Positions 52,238 to 60,394 of a stretch of DNA of 64,000 nucleotides are shown one piece after another (the first letter of the stretch is position 1; each line of letters begins with the position of its first letter). Position numbers and translations under genes: made by a program. Below the pieces are notes generated by a model. It saw only the letters and a program-made list of their open reading frames with translations. It was not told where the DNA came from and ran no database searches. The stretch covers positions 682,001 to 746,000 of the forward strand of contig NZ_CP022436.1 of the NCBI RefSeq assembly GCF_002224285.1. Reading direction: 5' to 3'. The DNA is from Arthrobacter sp. YN. Its GTDB lineage: Bacteria > Actinomycetota > Actinomycetes > Actinomycetales > Micrococcaceae.

Positions 52238-55200
52238 ATGACCAGCACCATCCCGGATGCCACCGCCCCGAGCAGCCAGGATTCCGGGCAGTTCGACGCT
52301 TTGGCGCAGGAAGCCATCGCCTTGGTCCGCCATTGGCTCACAGAAGCCGGCAAGATCCCCGTGGACGTGTCCGCCCAGCGCCTGGCCGGCGTCTTGAAAG
52401 ACCCCAACGGCCTGGATTTCACGGTTGGATTCGTCGACGGCGTCATCCGCCCCGAGGATCTGTCGGTCGCCGGCCGTAAACTCGCAGAGTTGGCACCCAA
52501 GGTGCCGAAGTTCCTCCCGTGGTACATGCGCAGCGCTGTCCGCGTGGGTGGCGTTATGGCTCCGATCGTCCCGCAGGTAGTTATCCCGATCGCCCGCCGC
52601 GTGCTCCGCGAAATGGTGGGCCACCTGATCGTGGACGCCACTGACGCCAAGCTCGGCCCGGCCATCGCCAAGATCCGCCAGGACGGCGTTCACTTGAACG
52701 TGAACCTCCTCGGCGAAGCCGTTCTGGGGGAGCACGAAGCGCAGCGTCGCCTGGAAGGCACCCTGAAACTCCTGGCCCGCGATGACGTGGACTACGTTTC
52801 CATCAAGGAGTCCTCCACCGTGGCACCGCACTCCCCGTGGGCCTTCGACGAAGCCGTCGATCACGTCGTGGAGAAGCTCACCCCGCTGTACCGCCTTGCC
52901 GCGTCCTTCCCCAAGCCCAAGTTCATCAACCTGGACATGGAGGAATACAAGGACCTCAGCATGACCATCGCGGTGTTCAAGCGCATCCTTGACATGCCGG
53001 AGTTCAAGAACCTGGAAGCTGGCATCGTCCTCCAGGCATACCTCCCCGACGCACTCGGCGCTATGCAGGAACTGCAGGAGTGGGCCACGGCTCGTCGTGC
53101 ACAGGGCGGCGCTCCCATCAAGGTACGCGTGGTCAAGGGCGCCAACCTTCCCATGGAGCAGGTTGAAGCTTCCCTTCACGACTGGCCGCTGGCCACCTGG
53201 GGGACCAAGCAGGACTCGGACACCAGCTACAAGAACGTCATCAACTACGCCCTCACTCCGGAACGCATTGACGCGGTCCGCATCGGCGTGGCCGGCCACA
53301 ACCTGTTCGACGTCGCCTTTGCCTGGTTGCTGGCCAAGGAGCGCGGCGTAACGAAGGGCATTGAATTCGAGATGCTGCTGGGCATGGCAACCGGTCAGGC
53401 CACCGCAGTCCGCAAGGATGTCGGCAGCCTCCTGCTTTACACGCCCGTGGTCCACCCGGGCGAGTTCGACGTCGCCATCGCCTACCTGATCCGCCGCCTT
53501 GAAGAAGGCGCCAGCCAGGAAAACTTCATGAGCGCAGTTTTTGAACTGAGCGACAATGAAGCCCTGTTCAAGCGCGAACAGCAGCGCTTCCTGGACTCCC
53601 TGGCCCGCATGACGGACGAAGTTCCTGGCCCCAGCCGCCAGCAGGACCGCCGTCTCCCCGCCGAGCCCGCACCGCTCGAGGGCTTCAGCAACACCCCGGA
53701 CACCGACCCGGCACTCCCTGCCAACCGCTCCTGGGGCCGTGACATCCTCAAGCGCATTCCGGGTTCCACTGCGGGCAACAAGATCGTCGAGTCCACCAAG
53801 GTCTCCGACGCCGCCGAGCTGGATCGCATCATCGCTACCGCCGTGGATCACGGCAAGGCCTGGGGCGCCCGTCCGGCCGCCGAACGCGCAGCGATCCTGC
53901 ACCGCGCCGGCGAGGTCCTTGAGGCCCGTCGTGCGGAGCTTCTTGAGGTCATGGCGTCCGAAACGGGCAAGACCATCGACCAAGGCGACCCCGAAGTCAG
54001 CGAAGCAATCGACTTCGCGCACTACTACGCCGAGCGCGCCAAGGACCTGGAAACGGTCGACGGCGCCACGTTCGTCCCAGCCAACCTCACCGTGGTGACC
54101 CCGCCGTGGAACTTCCCGGTGGCGATCCCCGCAGGTTCGACGCTCGCAGCGCTCGCCTCGGGCTCCGCCGTCGTGATCAAGCCTGCAAAGCAGGCCCGCC
54201 GCTCCGGTTCCGTCATGGTGGATGCCCTCTGGGAAGCCGGCGTGCCTCGCGAAGTGCTGGCACTCGTGCAGCTCGAAGAGCGCGAGCTTGGCACCCAGTT
54301 GGTCTCGCACCCCAGCGTTGACCGCGTGATCCTCACTGGTGGCTACGAAACCGCTGAGCTGTTCCGTTCCTTCCGTCAGGACCTGCCGCTGCTCGCGGAG
54401 ACCTCGGGTAAGAACGCCATCATCGTCACCCCGAGCGCTGACCTGGACCTCGCTGCCAAGGACGTCGTGTACTCGGCGTTCGGCCACGCAGGCCAGAAGT
54501 GCTCGGCTGCCTCACTGGTGATCCTGGTGGGTTCGGTCGCCAAGAGTGCCCGCTTCCACAACCAGCTGATCGACGCCGCCCGCTCCCTGACCGTGGGCTA
54601 CCCGGAGGACGCCACCACGCAGATGGGGCCGATCATCGAACCGGCCAACGGCAAGCTCCTCAACGCCCTCACCACCCTGGGCGACGGCGAAAGCTGGGCG
54701 ATTAAGCCCGAGCGCCTCGACGAAACCGGCCGTTTGTGGTCCCCGGGCATCCGCTCCGGCGTCAAGCGTGGCTCCTACTTCCACCTCACCGAGTTCTTCG
54801 GCCCGGTCTTGGGTGTCATGACCGCCGAGACCCTCGAGGAAGCCATCGCCATCCAGAACGAGATCGAGTACGGCCTCACCGCCGGCCTGCACTCCCTGGA
54901 CTCTGCTGAAATGGGCGTCTGGCTGGACACCATCCAGGCCGGAAACCTGTACGTCAACCGCGGCATCACCGGTGCGATCGTGCAGCGCCAGCCGTTCGGT
55001 GGATGGAAGAAGTCGGCAGTCGGTGCCGGAACCAAGGCCGGTGGACCGAACTACCTGATCGGCCTGGGCAGCTGGCTCCCCGCCGAAGCCAACGCCAAGC
55101 GCGGCACGGTGCTCCAGGGTGCAGCCGCTCAGCTCCTCGCTGCTGCAAAGTCCGCCGACGTTACCGCTGAAGAACTCCAGACCCTGCAGCAGTCGCTCTT

Positions 55201-55699
55201 CAGCGACGCCGCAGCCTGGGAATCCGAGTTCGGCACCCGCAAGGACGTCTCCGCCCTCTCCGCAGAGCGCAACGTCTTCCGGTACCGCTCCCTCCCTGTC
55301 ACCATCCGCCTCTCCGAAGGCAAGCGAATTGCTGAGCTGCTCCGTGTAGTAGCAGCCGGCGCAGTGGCGGGTTCGAAGCTGACGGTAAGCTCCGCCGTCG
55401 TACTTCCTGACGCCGTGGTGACGGTCTTCGCGAACCTGGGCGTCAGCGTCCGGATCGAGGACGACGCCGCGTGGCTGGGCCGTGCGGCCAACTTCGACGC
55501 CGGCCGGATCCGCCTGATCGGTGGCGACTTCGCTGCGCTGAGCGCAGCCATGGGTGGCCGTCCGGACGTCGCGGTGTACCACGGTGCTGTAACCCAGGCC
55601 GGTCGGATCGAGATGCTGCCGTTCCTCCGCGAGCAGGCCGTGTCCATCACCGCCCACCGCTTCGGCACCCCGAACCACCTGTCGGATCACCTGATCTAG
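52238..55699 (+). CDS. putA: Bifunctional proline dehydrogenase / 1-pyrroline-5-carboxylate dehydrogenase
   Basis: 1153 residues from ATG 52238 with AGAAGGAG upstream. The FAD-dependent proline dehydrogenase barrel (about 60-460) contains LGEAVLGEHEAQRRLE and RVVKGANLPME; an NAD-dependent aldehyde dehydrogenase follows (about 520-990) with TPPWNFPVAIPAG, the catalytic Glu in LLAETSGKN (about 720) and catalytic Cys in GHAGQKCSAAS (about 754). The last 150 residues are a C-terminal extension. It oxidises proline to glutamate. No N-terminal ribbon-helix-helix DNA-binding domain is present, so it is not its own repressor; the divergent LysR gene probably regulates it. Confidence 0.96.
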   Translation: MTSTIPDATAPSSQDSGQFDALAQEAIALVRHWLTEAGKIPVDVSAQRLAGVLKDPNGLDFTVGFVDGVIRPEDLSVAGRKLAELAPKVPKFLPWYMRSAVRVGGVMAPIVPQVVIPIARRVLREMVGHLIVDATDAKLGPAIAKIRQDGVHLNVNLLGEAVLGEHEAQRRLEGTLKLLARDDVDYVSIKESSTVAPHSPWAFDEAVDHVVEKLTPLYRLAASFPKPKFINLDMEEYKDLSMTIAVFKRILDMPEFKNLEAGIVLQAYLPDALGAMQELQEWATARRAQGGAPIKVRVVKGANLPMEQVEASLHDWPLATWGTKQDSDTSYKNVINYALTPERIDAVRIGVAGHNLFDVAFAWLLAKERGVTKGIEFEMLLGMATGQATAVRKDVGSLLLYTPVVHPGEFDVAIAYLIRRLEEGASQENFMSAVFELSDNEALFKREQQRFLDSLARMTDEVPGPSRQQDRRLPAEPAPLEGFSNTPDTDPALPANRSWGRDILKRIPGSTAGNKIVESTKVSDAAELDRIIATAVDHGKAWGARPAAERAAILHRAGEVLEARRAELLEVMASETGKTIDQGDPEVSEAIDFAHYYAERAKDLETVDGATFVPANLTVVTPPWNFPVAIPAGSTLAALASGSAVVIKPAKQARRSGSVMVDALWEAGVPREVLALVQLEERELGTQLVSHPSVDRVILTGGYETAELFRSFRQDLPLLAETSGKNAIIVTPSADLDLAAKDVVYSAFGHAGQKCSAASLVILVGSVAKSARFHNQLIDAARSLTVGYPEDATTQMGPIIEPANGKLLNALTTLGDGESWAIKPERLDETGRLWSPGIRSGVKRGSYFHLTEFFGPVLGVMTAETLEEAIAIQNEIEYGLTAGLHSLDSAEMGVWLDTIQAGNLYVNRGITGAIVQRQPFGGWKKSAVGAGTKAGGPNYLIGLGSWLPAEANAKRGTVLQGAAAQLLAAAKSADVTAEELQTLQQSLFSDAAAWESEFGTRKDVSALSAERNVFRYRSLPVTIRLSEGKRIAELLRVVAAGAVAGSKLTVSSAVVLPDAVVTVFANLGVSVRIEDDAAWLGRAANFDAGRIRLIGGDFAALSAAMGGRPDVAVYHGAVTQAGRIEMLPFLREQAVSITAHRFGTPNHLSDHLI

Positions 55700-55756
55700 G
55701 ACGCATCCACGGCGTGCGCCGAGGGGTGAGCTCTCGGCAGTAAGCACGCACCAAGA

Positions 55757-55865
55757 GGTTGAAAGCCAGCCCCTCGGCGATATCCACACCACGTGTGTCC
55801 CCGTCGAGGGGTTGGCTTTCGCCTTTTTGGGAGGCTCAAAGGGTTGAAAGCCAGCCCCTCGGCGA
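55757..55865. repeat. Two direct copies and one inverted copy of a 24-bp element after putA
   Basis: A 24-bp sequence starting GGTTGAAAGCC (55757-55780) recurs exactly at 55842-55865. Between them 55805-55820 is the inverted version (one G-U pair). Copy 1 with the inverted copy forms a 16-bp hairpin ending in CCTTTTT (55822-55828), a terminator for putA; the inverted copy can pair instead with copy 2, giving an alternative hairpin. The second copy lies at the end of the - strand DUF2236 gene. Confidence 0.8.
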
Positions 55866-55873
55866 AAGGCACC

Positions 55874-56797
55874 TCAGGCCTCGGCGTAGCCCAGCCTTTG
55901 CAACCTGCGGCGCGCTGCTTGCTCGCTGGGACCGTGGGAGCCCAGGGCGAATCGGACCATCCCCAACACGCCACGCGCCGCCAGGATGGCCGGCAAGGGC
56001 ACGGGGCCAAGCCTGGCGGGCCGGAGGCCGAGCAAGTCCCGATACTTAGGCTCAAGGCTCGCGACGGCGGCCGCGAACAGGATGGTGTAACCGGGCTTGA
56101 GGAGTGGGCTCAGGGGAGGATAGCGAATAAACGACACCGTCTCGGCAAGCCGCTCATCGGCCCGGAGTACCCCGGAGGCGTACCACTGCTCCAGCTCGTC
56201 ACGGACCTGGGCTTCGGTGAGTGGCGGGTCTACAACTCCCATGAGTCGTCCGGCTGCTGCCCATTCGCGGACGTAGGCATCGGGCCCGCCAGGGATGGCC
56301 CTGCCCCAGATCCGGTTGGCAGTGAGGAAGGAGTCCGCGTAGGTGACGTGGACCCAGCGGAGGAGTTCGGGGTCGTTGGCGGCGTATTCGCGCTCCACAC
56401 CCAGCCCGTCAAGGTAGGTTCCCCGGACACGCTCATGGATCTTCCGGACCCGTGCGGTCGCGGCTTCGGCGGCCTCCGTGGAGCCGTACGTCACGGTGAA
56501 GATCCACCGCACGGTGTTCGCGAGACGGCCCAAGGGGTCCTTCTGGAAGCCGGAGTGTTCGTAGACACCCGCCAGCGCGCCGGGATGGAGGGCCTGCATC
56601 AGCAGGACGCGGATGCCCGCCACGATGGTGGCCACGTGGCCGTGCACCGTCCAGACGGCCGACCCGGGAAGGTGATATCCGGCGTCGTTCCCGTCTGCGA
56701 GCCGCGGCACCCACTCCGGAGGCGTGCCCGACGTTCCGGTGAAGGTGCGCTGCAGTTCGTGCCTGTACTCCGTGAGGTAATTCCTCATAGGTCCCAT
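55874..56797 (-). CDS. Oxygenase MpaB / DUF2236 family protein
   Basis: 307 residues from ATG 56797 with GGAGG five bases upstream. Motifs HGHVATIVAGIRVLLMQALHPGALAGVYEHSGF, then DPLGRLANTVRWIFTVTYG and HVTYADSFLTANRIWG, are typical of DUF2236 (MpaB-like, distantly related to rubber oxygenase Lcp), whose conserved His residues are thought to bind haem or metal. No signal peptide is seen. Substrate unknown. Confidence 0.92.
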   Translation of the reverse strand: MGPMRNYLTEYRHELQRTFTGTSGTPPEWVPRLADGNDAGYHLPGSAVWTVHGHVATIVAGIRVLLMQALHPGALAGVYEHSGFQKDPLGRLANTVRWIFTVTYGSTEAAEAATARVRKIHERVRGTYLDGLGVEREYAANDPELLRWVHVTYADSFLTANRIWGRAIPGGPDAYVREWAAAGRLMGVVDPPLTEAQVRDELEQWYASGVLRADERLAETVSFIRYPPLSPLLKPGYTILFAAAVASLEPKYRDLLGLRPARLGPVPLPAILAARGVLGMVRFALGSHGPSEQAARRRLQRLGYAEA

Positions 56798-56834
56798 GAG
56801 ACCTCCATTTGGCGGAGGTGTACAGAGCAGATTG

Positions 56835-56883
56835 TGTACAGGTAATGCCCTGATGACCGACGCATCAGGGCATTAGCTGTACA
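56835..56883 (-). terminator. Terminator after the MFS exporter gene
   Basis: A 21-bp near-perfect stem (56835-56855 with 56863-56883; TGTACAGGTAATGCCC and its complement) directly after the MFS gene on the - strand, upstream of the DUF2236 gene. On the + strand it runs into AAAAA. Confidence 0.8.
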
Positions 56884-56896
56884 AAAACTCCGGGCT

Positions 56897-58339
56897 TCAG
56901 GAGCGAACGCGGCGCCGGGAGGGTGCCGCTGCCACCAGCAGGGCGGCAATCGCGACGGCGGCACTCAGGATGAGTCCCGGCCGGTACTGTTCCAGCATGG
57001 CTTGGGCGCTGACGGTTCCGGCGGCTTGGCCGTGACCGCTGACCAACGCTGTGGTGACGGCCAGAACCAGTGCGGCTCCCACTTGTGTGCTGGTCTGGAT
57101 CAGGCCGGCTGCCAGTCCCTGTTCCGAATCCTTGATCCCGGCGGTCGCTTGTACGTTGATGGACGGGAAGGCCAGCGCAAACCCGACTCCGAGCAGGACC
57201 ACCGACGGCAGGATGTCCAGCACGTAGTTGGGCGTAGTGCCGACGCGGAGGAACAGGACGTAGCCCAACCCCATCGCAGTGAGGCCCGCCAGAATCAGCT
57301 GCGTGGCGCCGAACTTTTCGATGAGCTTGTCCGCGAACGGTGCGCTGGTCGCGACCAACAGGCCGGCGGGCAGCAAGGCCAACGCCATGCCCAGCGGGGT
57401 CCAACCGAGCACCGACTGCAGGTACATGGTGACGATGAACTGGAAGCTCAGGTAGGACCCGAACAGCCCTACCGCGCTGAGGTTGGCCCGAGCCACCCAG
57501 CCCTCCTTGAGGATGCTGAAGCGGATCAGCGGGTGCTTGACCTTGTTCTCGATCACCGCGAAGGCTGCCAGCACGGCAACGGAAACTGCGAATCCGGCGA
57601 TTGTTGCCACAGATCCCCAGCCCTGTTCCGGTGCTGAAACCAAGGTGTAGACGAGGCCAAGCATGCCCAGTGCCAGGGTCACGGCGCCCCAGACATCGTG
57701 CCCGCTGTCCTCAACGGATGGCTTGTCCTTGGGAATGAACTTCATGCCCAGGAGGACAACCACCACTGCGATCGGCACCGAGACCAGGAACGTCCAGCGC
57801 CAGCTGAGGCTGGTCATGAGGCCACCCACCACCAAGCCCAGCGAGAAGCCGCTGGCGCCGAACGTCGTGAAGATGGACAGCGCCTTGTTGCGCTCGCGTC
57901 CCTCCGCGAAGTTGGTGGTGATGATGGAGAAGCCGGTGGGCGCGGTGAAGGCGGCCGCGAGTCCCTTGATGAACCGGGTGGCGATCAGGATGGCGGGGTC
58001 GTCCACCAGTCCGCCCAGGAGCGACGCCGCGGCGAAAACGGTCAAAGCAATGAGGAAGATACGACGGCGGCCCAACAGGTCCGCGAGTCGGCCACCCAGG
58101 AGCAGCAGGCTTCCGTAGCCCAGGACGTAGGCGGAGACGATCCACTGCAGGGAATCGGTTCCGAGGTTGAGTTCCTGTCCGATGGACGGCAGGGCAACGC
58201 CGACCATGGAAACGTCCAGCCCGTCGAGGGCCAAGACGGTGCACACGACCATCAGCAGCAGCCACTGGGCGCGGGTCCAGTGAACGGCTGAAACCAAAGG
58301 CGGCTCAGTTGAGGATTTGAGGGCGGTGGGTGATGTCAT
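56897..58339 (-). CDS. MFS drug/metabolite exporter (EmrB/QacA, DHA2 type)
   Basis: 480 residues from ATG 58339 (MTSPTALK); a start at 58375 would lie within the operator region. Fourteen membrane segments are visible, with motif C-like DGLDVSMVGVALPSIGQEL in helix 1 and GGRLADLLGRRRI in loop 2-3, as in DHA2 proton-driven drug exporters. It is divergent from a MarR-family gene, which points to induction by a toxic substrate. Confidence 0.92.
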   Translation of the reverse strand: MTSPTALKSSTEPPLVSAVHWTRAQWLLLMVVCTVLALDGLDVSMVGVALPSIGQELNLGTDSLQWIVSAYVLGYGSLLLLGGRLADLLGRRRIFLIALTVFAAASLLGGLVDDPAILIATRFIKGLAAAFTAPTGFSIITTNFAEGRERNKALSIFTTFGASGFSLGLVVGGLMTSLSWRWTFLVSVPIAVVVVLLGMKFIPKDKPSVEDSGHDVWGAVTLALGMLGLVYTLVSAPEQGWGSVATIAGFAVSVAVLAAFAVIENKVKHPLIRFSILKEGWVARANLSAVGLFGSYLSFQFIVTMYLQSVLGWTPLGMALALLPAGLLVATSAPFADKLIEKFGATQLILAGLTAMGLGYVLFLRVGTTPNYVLDILPSVVLLGVGFALAFPSINVQATAGIKDSEQGLAAGLIQTSTQVGAALVLAVTTALVSGHGQAAGTVSAQAMLEQYRPGLILSAAVAIAALLVAAAPSRRRVRS

Positions 58340-58353
58340 GCGCTTCAATCTAT

Positions 58354-58395
58354 ATGACGCGTCATTCAATGACAAGGACTACGATGACATGTCAT
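58354..58395. promoter_or_regulatory. Twin MarR operators
   Basis: ATGACGCGTCAT (58354-58365) and ATGACATGTCAT (58384-58395), both perfect 12-bp palindromes, centred exactly 30 bp apart between the divergent MFS and MarR genes. Further half-sites (AATGACA, GATGACG, TATGACA) lie around them. Confidence 0.75.
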
Positions 58396-58454
58396 TGGAT
58401 GACGCAGAATTTTATGACATGGATTCAAATCGCGTTATGAACTAGAATCGGCAC

Positions 58455-58835
58455 ATGGCAACGACGCGTGACCGTCAACTGGTTGAGCAGTGGCGCAGCA
58501 TCCAGAACTCCTACTTCCGCACCGCAGGAGCGATCGACCGCGCGCTGGAAGCCAAGTTCGACATTGGCCTCAATGAGTTCGAAATCCTGGATCTCGTGGC
58601 TGAAAGCGAAGAATCAGCGTGCCGGATGAAGGCCTTGGGGGAGCGCACCCCCATGACGCAAAGTGCCGTCTCCAAGGTGGTGGACAGGCTCGAAAAAGCA
58701 GGCCTGGTCTCCCGCCAAACCTGTGTGGATGATCGCCGCTCCCTGTTCCTGGAGCTGACGGACGCCGGCCGCGCGCTCCACTCCACGGCCGCCGTCGAGC
58801 ACCGTGCGCTGCTCGAGGAAAACCTGGGCTCCTAA
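58455..58835 (+). CDS. MarR-family transcriptional regulator
   Basis: 126 residues from ATG 58455. The winged helix ALGERTPMTQSAVSKVVDRLEKAGLVSRQTCVDDRRSLFLELTDAG is complete, but the protein stops about 15-20 residues earlier than usual MarR members, so the C-terminal dimer helix is short. A single Cys in the wing (RQTCVDD) may be a redox switch. It probably represses the divergent exporter and itself through the twin palindromes. Confidence 0.9.
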   Translation: MATTRDRQLVEQWRSIQNSYFRTAGAIDRALEAKFDIGLNEFEILDLVAESEESACRMKALGERTPMTQSAVSKVVDRLEKAGLVSRQTCVDDRRSLFLELTDAGRALHSTAAVEHRALLEENLGS

Positions 58836-58875
58836 CCGCCTGACCCGGCTGGCCAGGGTATACGTCTGAGTGGGA

Positions 58876-60177
58876 TTAGATGAGCGAACGGAAGATGTCC
58901 CAGCCCGTTCCAATGGTTTCGGACGTGGGCACGAACCCGGCGTACTTCAGGAGATCTCCCTCCGGGTTGATGGCGATGGTGTCGTTTCGGGTCACTGTGT
59001 GCCCCCAATGTATGGCCTCACCCAGGTTGTGGGTGTAGCTGCCAACACCGATGACATCGGTCATGACCTCCCATCCGGGGCCCCACGTGCCGGCGCCTTG
59101 CCAGTCTCCTTGGCCGTCAGAGCGGTAATGGTGCATATAACCGTCGTGGTCACGTCCCAGGATGTCGACGTTACCGTCGCCGCTGAGGTCGCCCGAGGCC
59201 ATGATCTTGTCAAAGACCTGCCACCCAGTGCCTACAACCTGTGGTTCCTTCCAGCCGCCGTCACCATCGCCGGGGTACAGGTGGAGGTCGCCCTCGGCAT
59301 CGCGGGCGAGCACGTCATTGATGGTGTCTCCGTCAAAGTCACCGGGGCCCACGATGGTGTCAAAAATGTTCCAGCCCGTGCCCACAACAGAACTGTCCAT
59401 CCAACCTCCGTGGCCATCGCCTGGATACAGGTGGAGGTCGCCCTCGGCATCGCGGGCAAGGATGTCGTTGTTTCCGTCCCCGTCGAAATCGCCGGGTGAG
59501 AACACGACGTCGAACATGTTCCATCCGGTGCCCACGAGCCTGGGTTCATCCCACTGCGCTGTCTCGTAACTGGGGCACAGTCCGGCGTTACAAGTCCCTA
59601 GGCCATAGGTGTACGTTCGCGGGTACAGGACCAGTTCGCCGTCGTCCGTGCGGCCCAAAAGCTCAAAGTTCCCCCGCCCGGTCCACCCCATGGCCCGGTT
59701 GGAGGCAGAGATGGGCGCCGTCTCCTTGCTGTGCAGGAGAGTGTTCTCGTCGCCTCGCAGGGCATCGCCGCACTGCTGCTTCTCCGGAGTGGTGGCGTAG
59801 ACGTTGAACGAAAGCCGGTTGCCCCGGTCCTCCGGCAAAACTTTGAGTGGTTCCACCTGGCGCTCTGGAGGGAGGGGGGTGCCGTTGCTGAGCCATTCGA
59901 TCGTGTAGCCATCAGGCGCTGCCTCAGTTTTATCGCAGCCCGAGAATTCCGCTGGAGCACCCATCCGCAACTCCGACCCGACGTATGGCATGCCCACCAT
60001 GGATACGATCCCGTCCATATCAATATGGTGGAGGGGCGCGGTCCCCGCCGCGGATGAAGGGGACACACCGGCACCCGCCAAGCCGGCCACGAGCAGGGCA
60101 ACCATTGCGCCGGCCCGGGTGAGTGACGAGTCCCGCACGGCGGCAAGAGTTCTCTGACGTAACGACGAGGTGTTCAT
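58876..60177 (-). CDS. Secreted VCBS/FG-GAP repeat protein
   Basis: 433 residues from ATG 60177. A signal peptide (GAMVALLVAGLAGAGVSPSSAAG) and a unique domain with paired Cys (about 50-165) precede five FG-GAP/VCBS-like repeats (about 170-433) of 49 residues: VGTGWNMFDVVFSPGDFDGD, then the Ca-binding DGDGNND, then DLHLYPGDG. The first full repeats are nearly identical. The repeats should form a calcium-binding beta-propeller used for carbohydrate or protein binding. No enzyme motif is seen. Confidence 0.88.
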   Translation of the reverse strand: MNTSSLRQRTLAAVRDSSLTRAGAMVALLVAGLAGAGVSPSSAAGTAPLHHIDMDGIVSMVGMPYVGSELRMGAPAEFSGCDKTEAAPDGYTIEWLSNGTPLPPERQVEPLKVLPEDRGNRLSFNVYATTPEKQQCGDALRGDENTLLHSKETAPISASNRAMGWTGRGNFELLGRTDDGELVLYPRTYTYGLGTCNAGLCPSYETAQWDEPRLVGTGWNMFDVVFSPGDFDGDGNNDILARDAEGDLHLYPGDGHGGWMDSSVVGTGWNIFDTIVGPGDFDGDTINDVLARDAEGDLHLYPGDGDGGWKEPQVVGTGWQVFDKIMASGDLSGDGNVDILGRDHDGYMHHYRSDGQGDWQGAGTWGPGWEVMTDVIGVGSYTHNLGEAIHWGHTVTRNDTIAINPEGDLLKYAGFVPTSETIGTGWDIFRSLI

Positions 60178-60251
60178 TCAGGCTCATTCCTGGTGGTGTC
60201 CGGCGCATGACGTCAGATGGGGACCATCCGGTTCCGCTCTGTCCTAACCTA

Positions 60252-60269
60252 GCTCAAGACATCTTGAGC
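60252..60269. promoter_or_regulatory. Palindrome between VCBS protein gene and M23 gene
   Basis: GCTCAAGA-CA-TCTTGAGC, 8-bp arms, between two divergent secreted-protein genes. A candidate shared operator. Confidence 0.45.
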
Positions 60270-60394
60270 AAAAACTGATGGAACCTTTCCGCCACAAGGA
60301 CCCGCGAAGCCTTTATTTCTGATGTGATTCCCGCAACAATGGTGCTTGCACGCCAGGCTGGGGTTTGGTGCCGCTGGCTTTTGGGGAGTGTTTT

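Noticed and set aside
60178..60394. Possible c-di-AMP (ydaO) riboswitch upstream of the M23 gene
   Set aside because: Cell-wall hydrolases in Actinobacteria often have one, but I cannot find its conserved sequence blocks here; only a short palindrome is seen.
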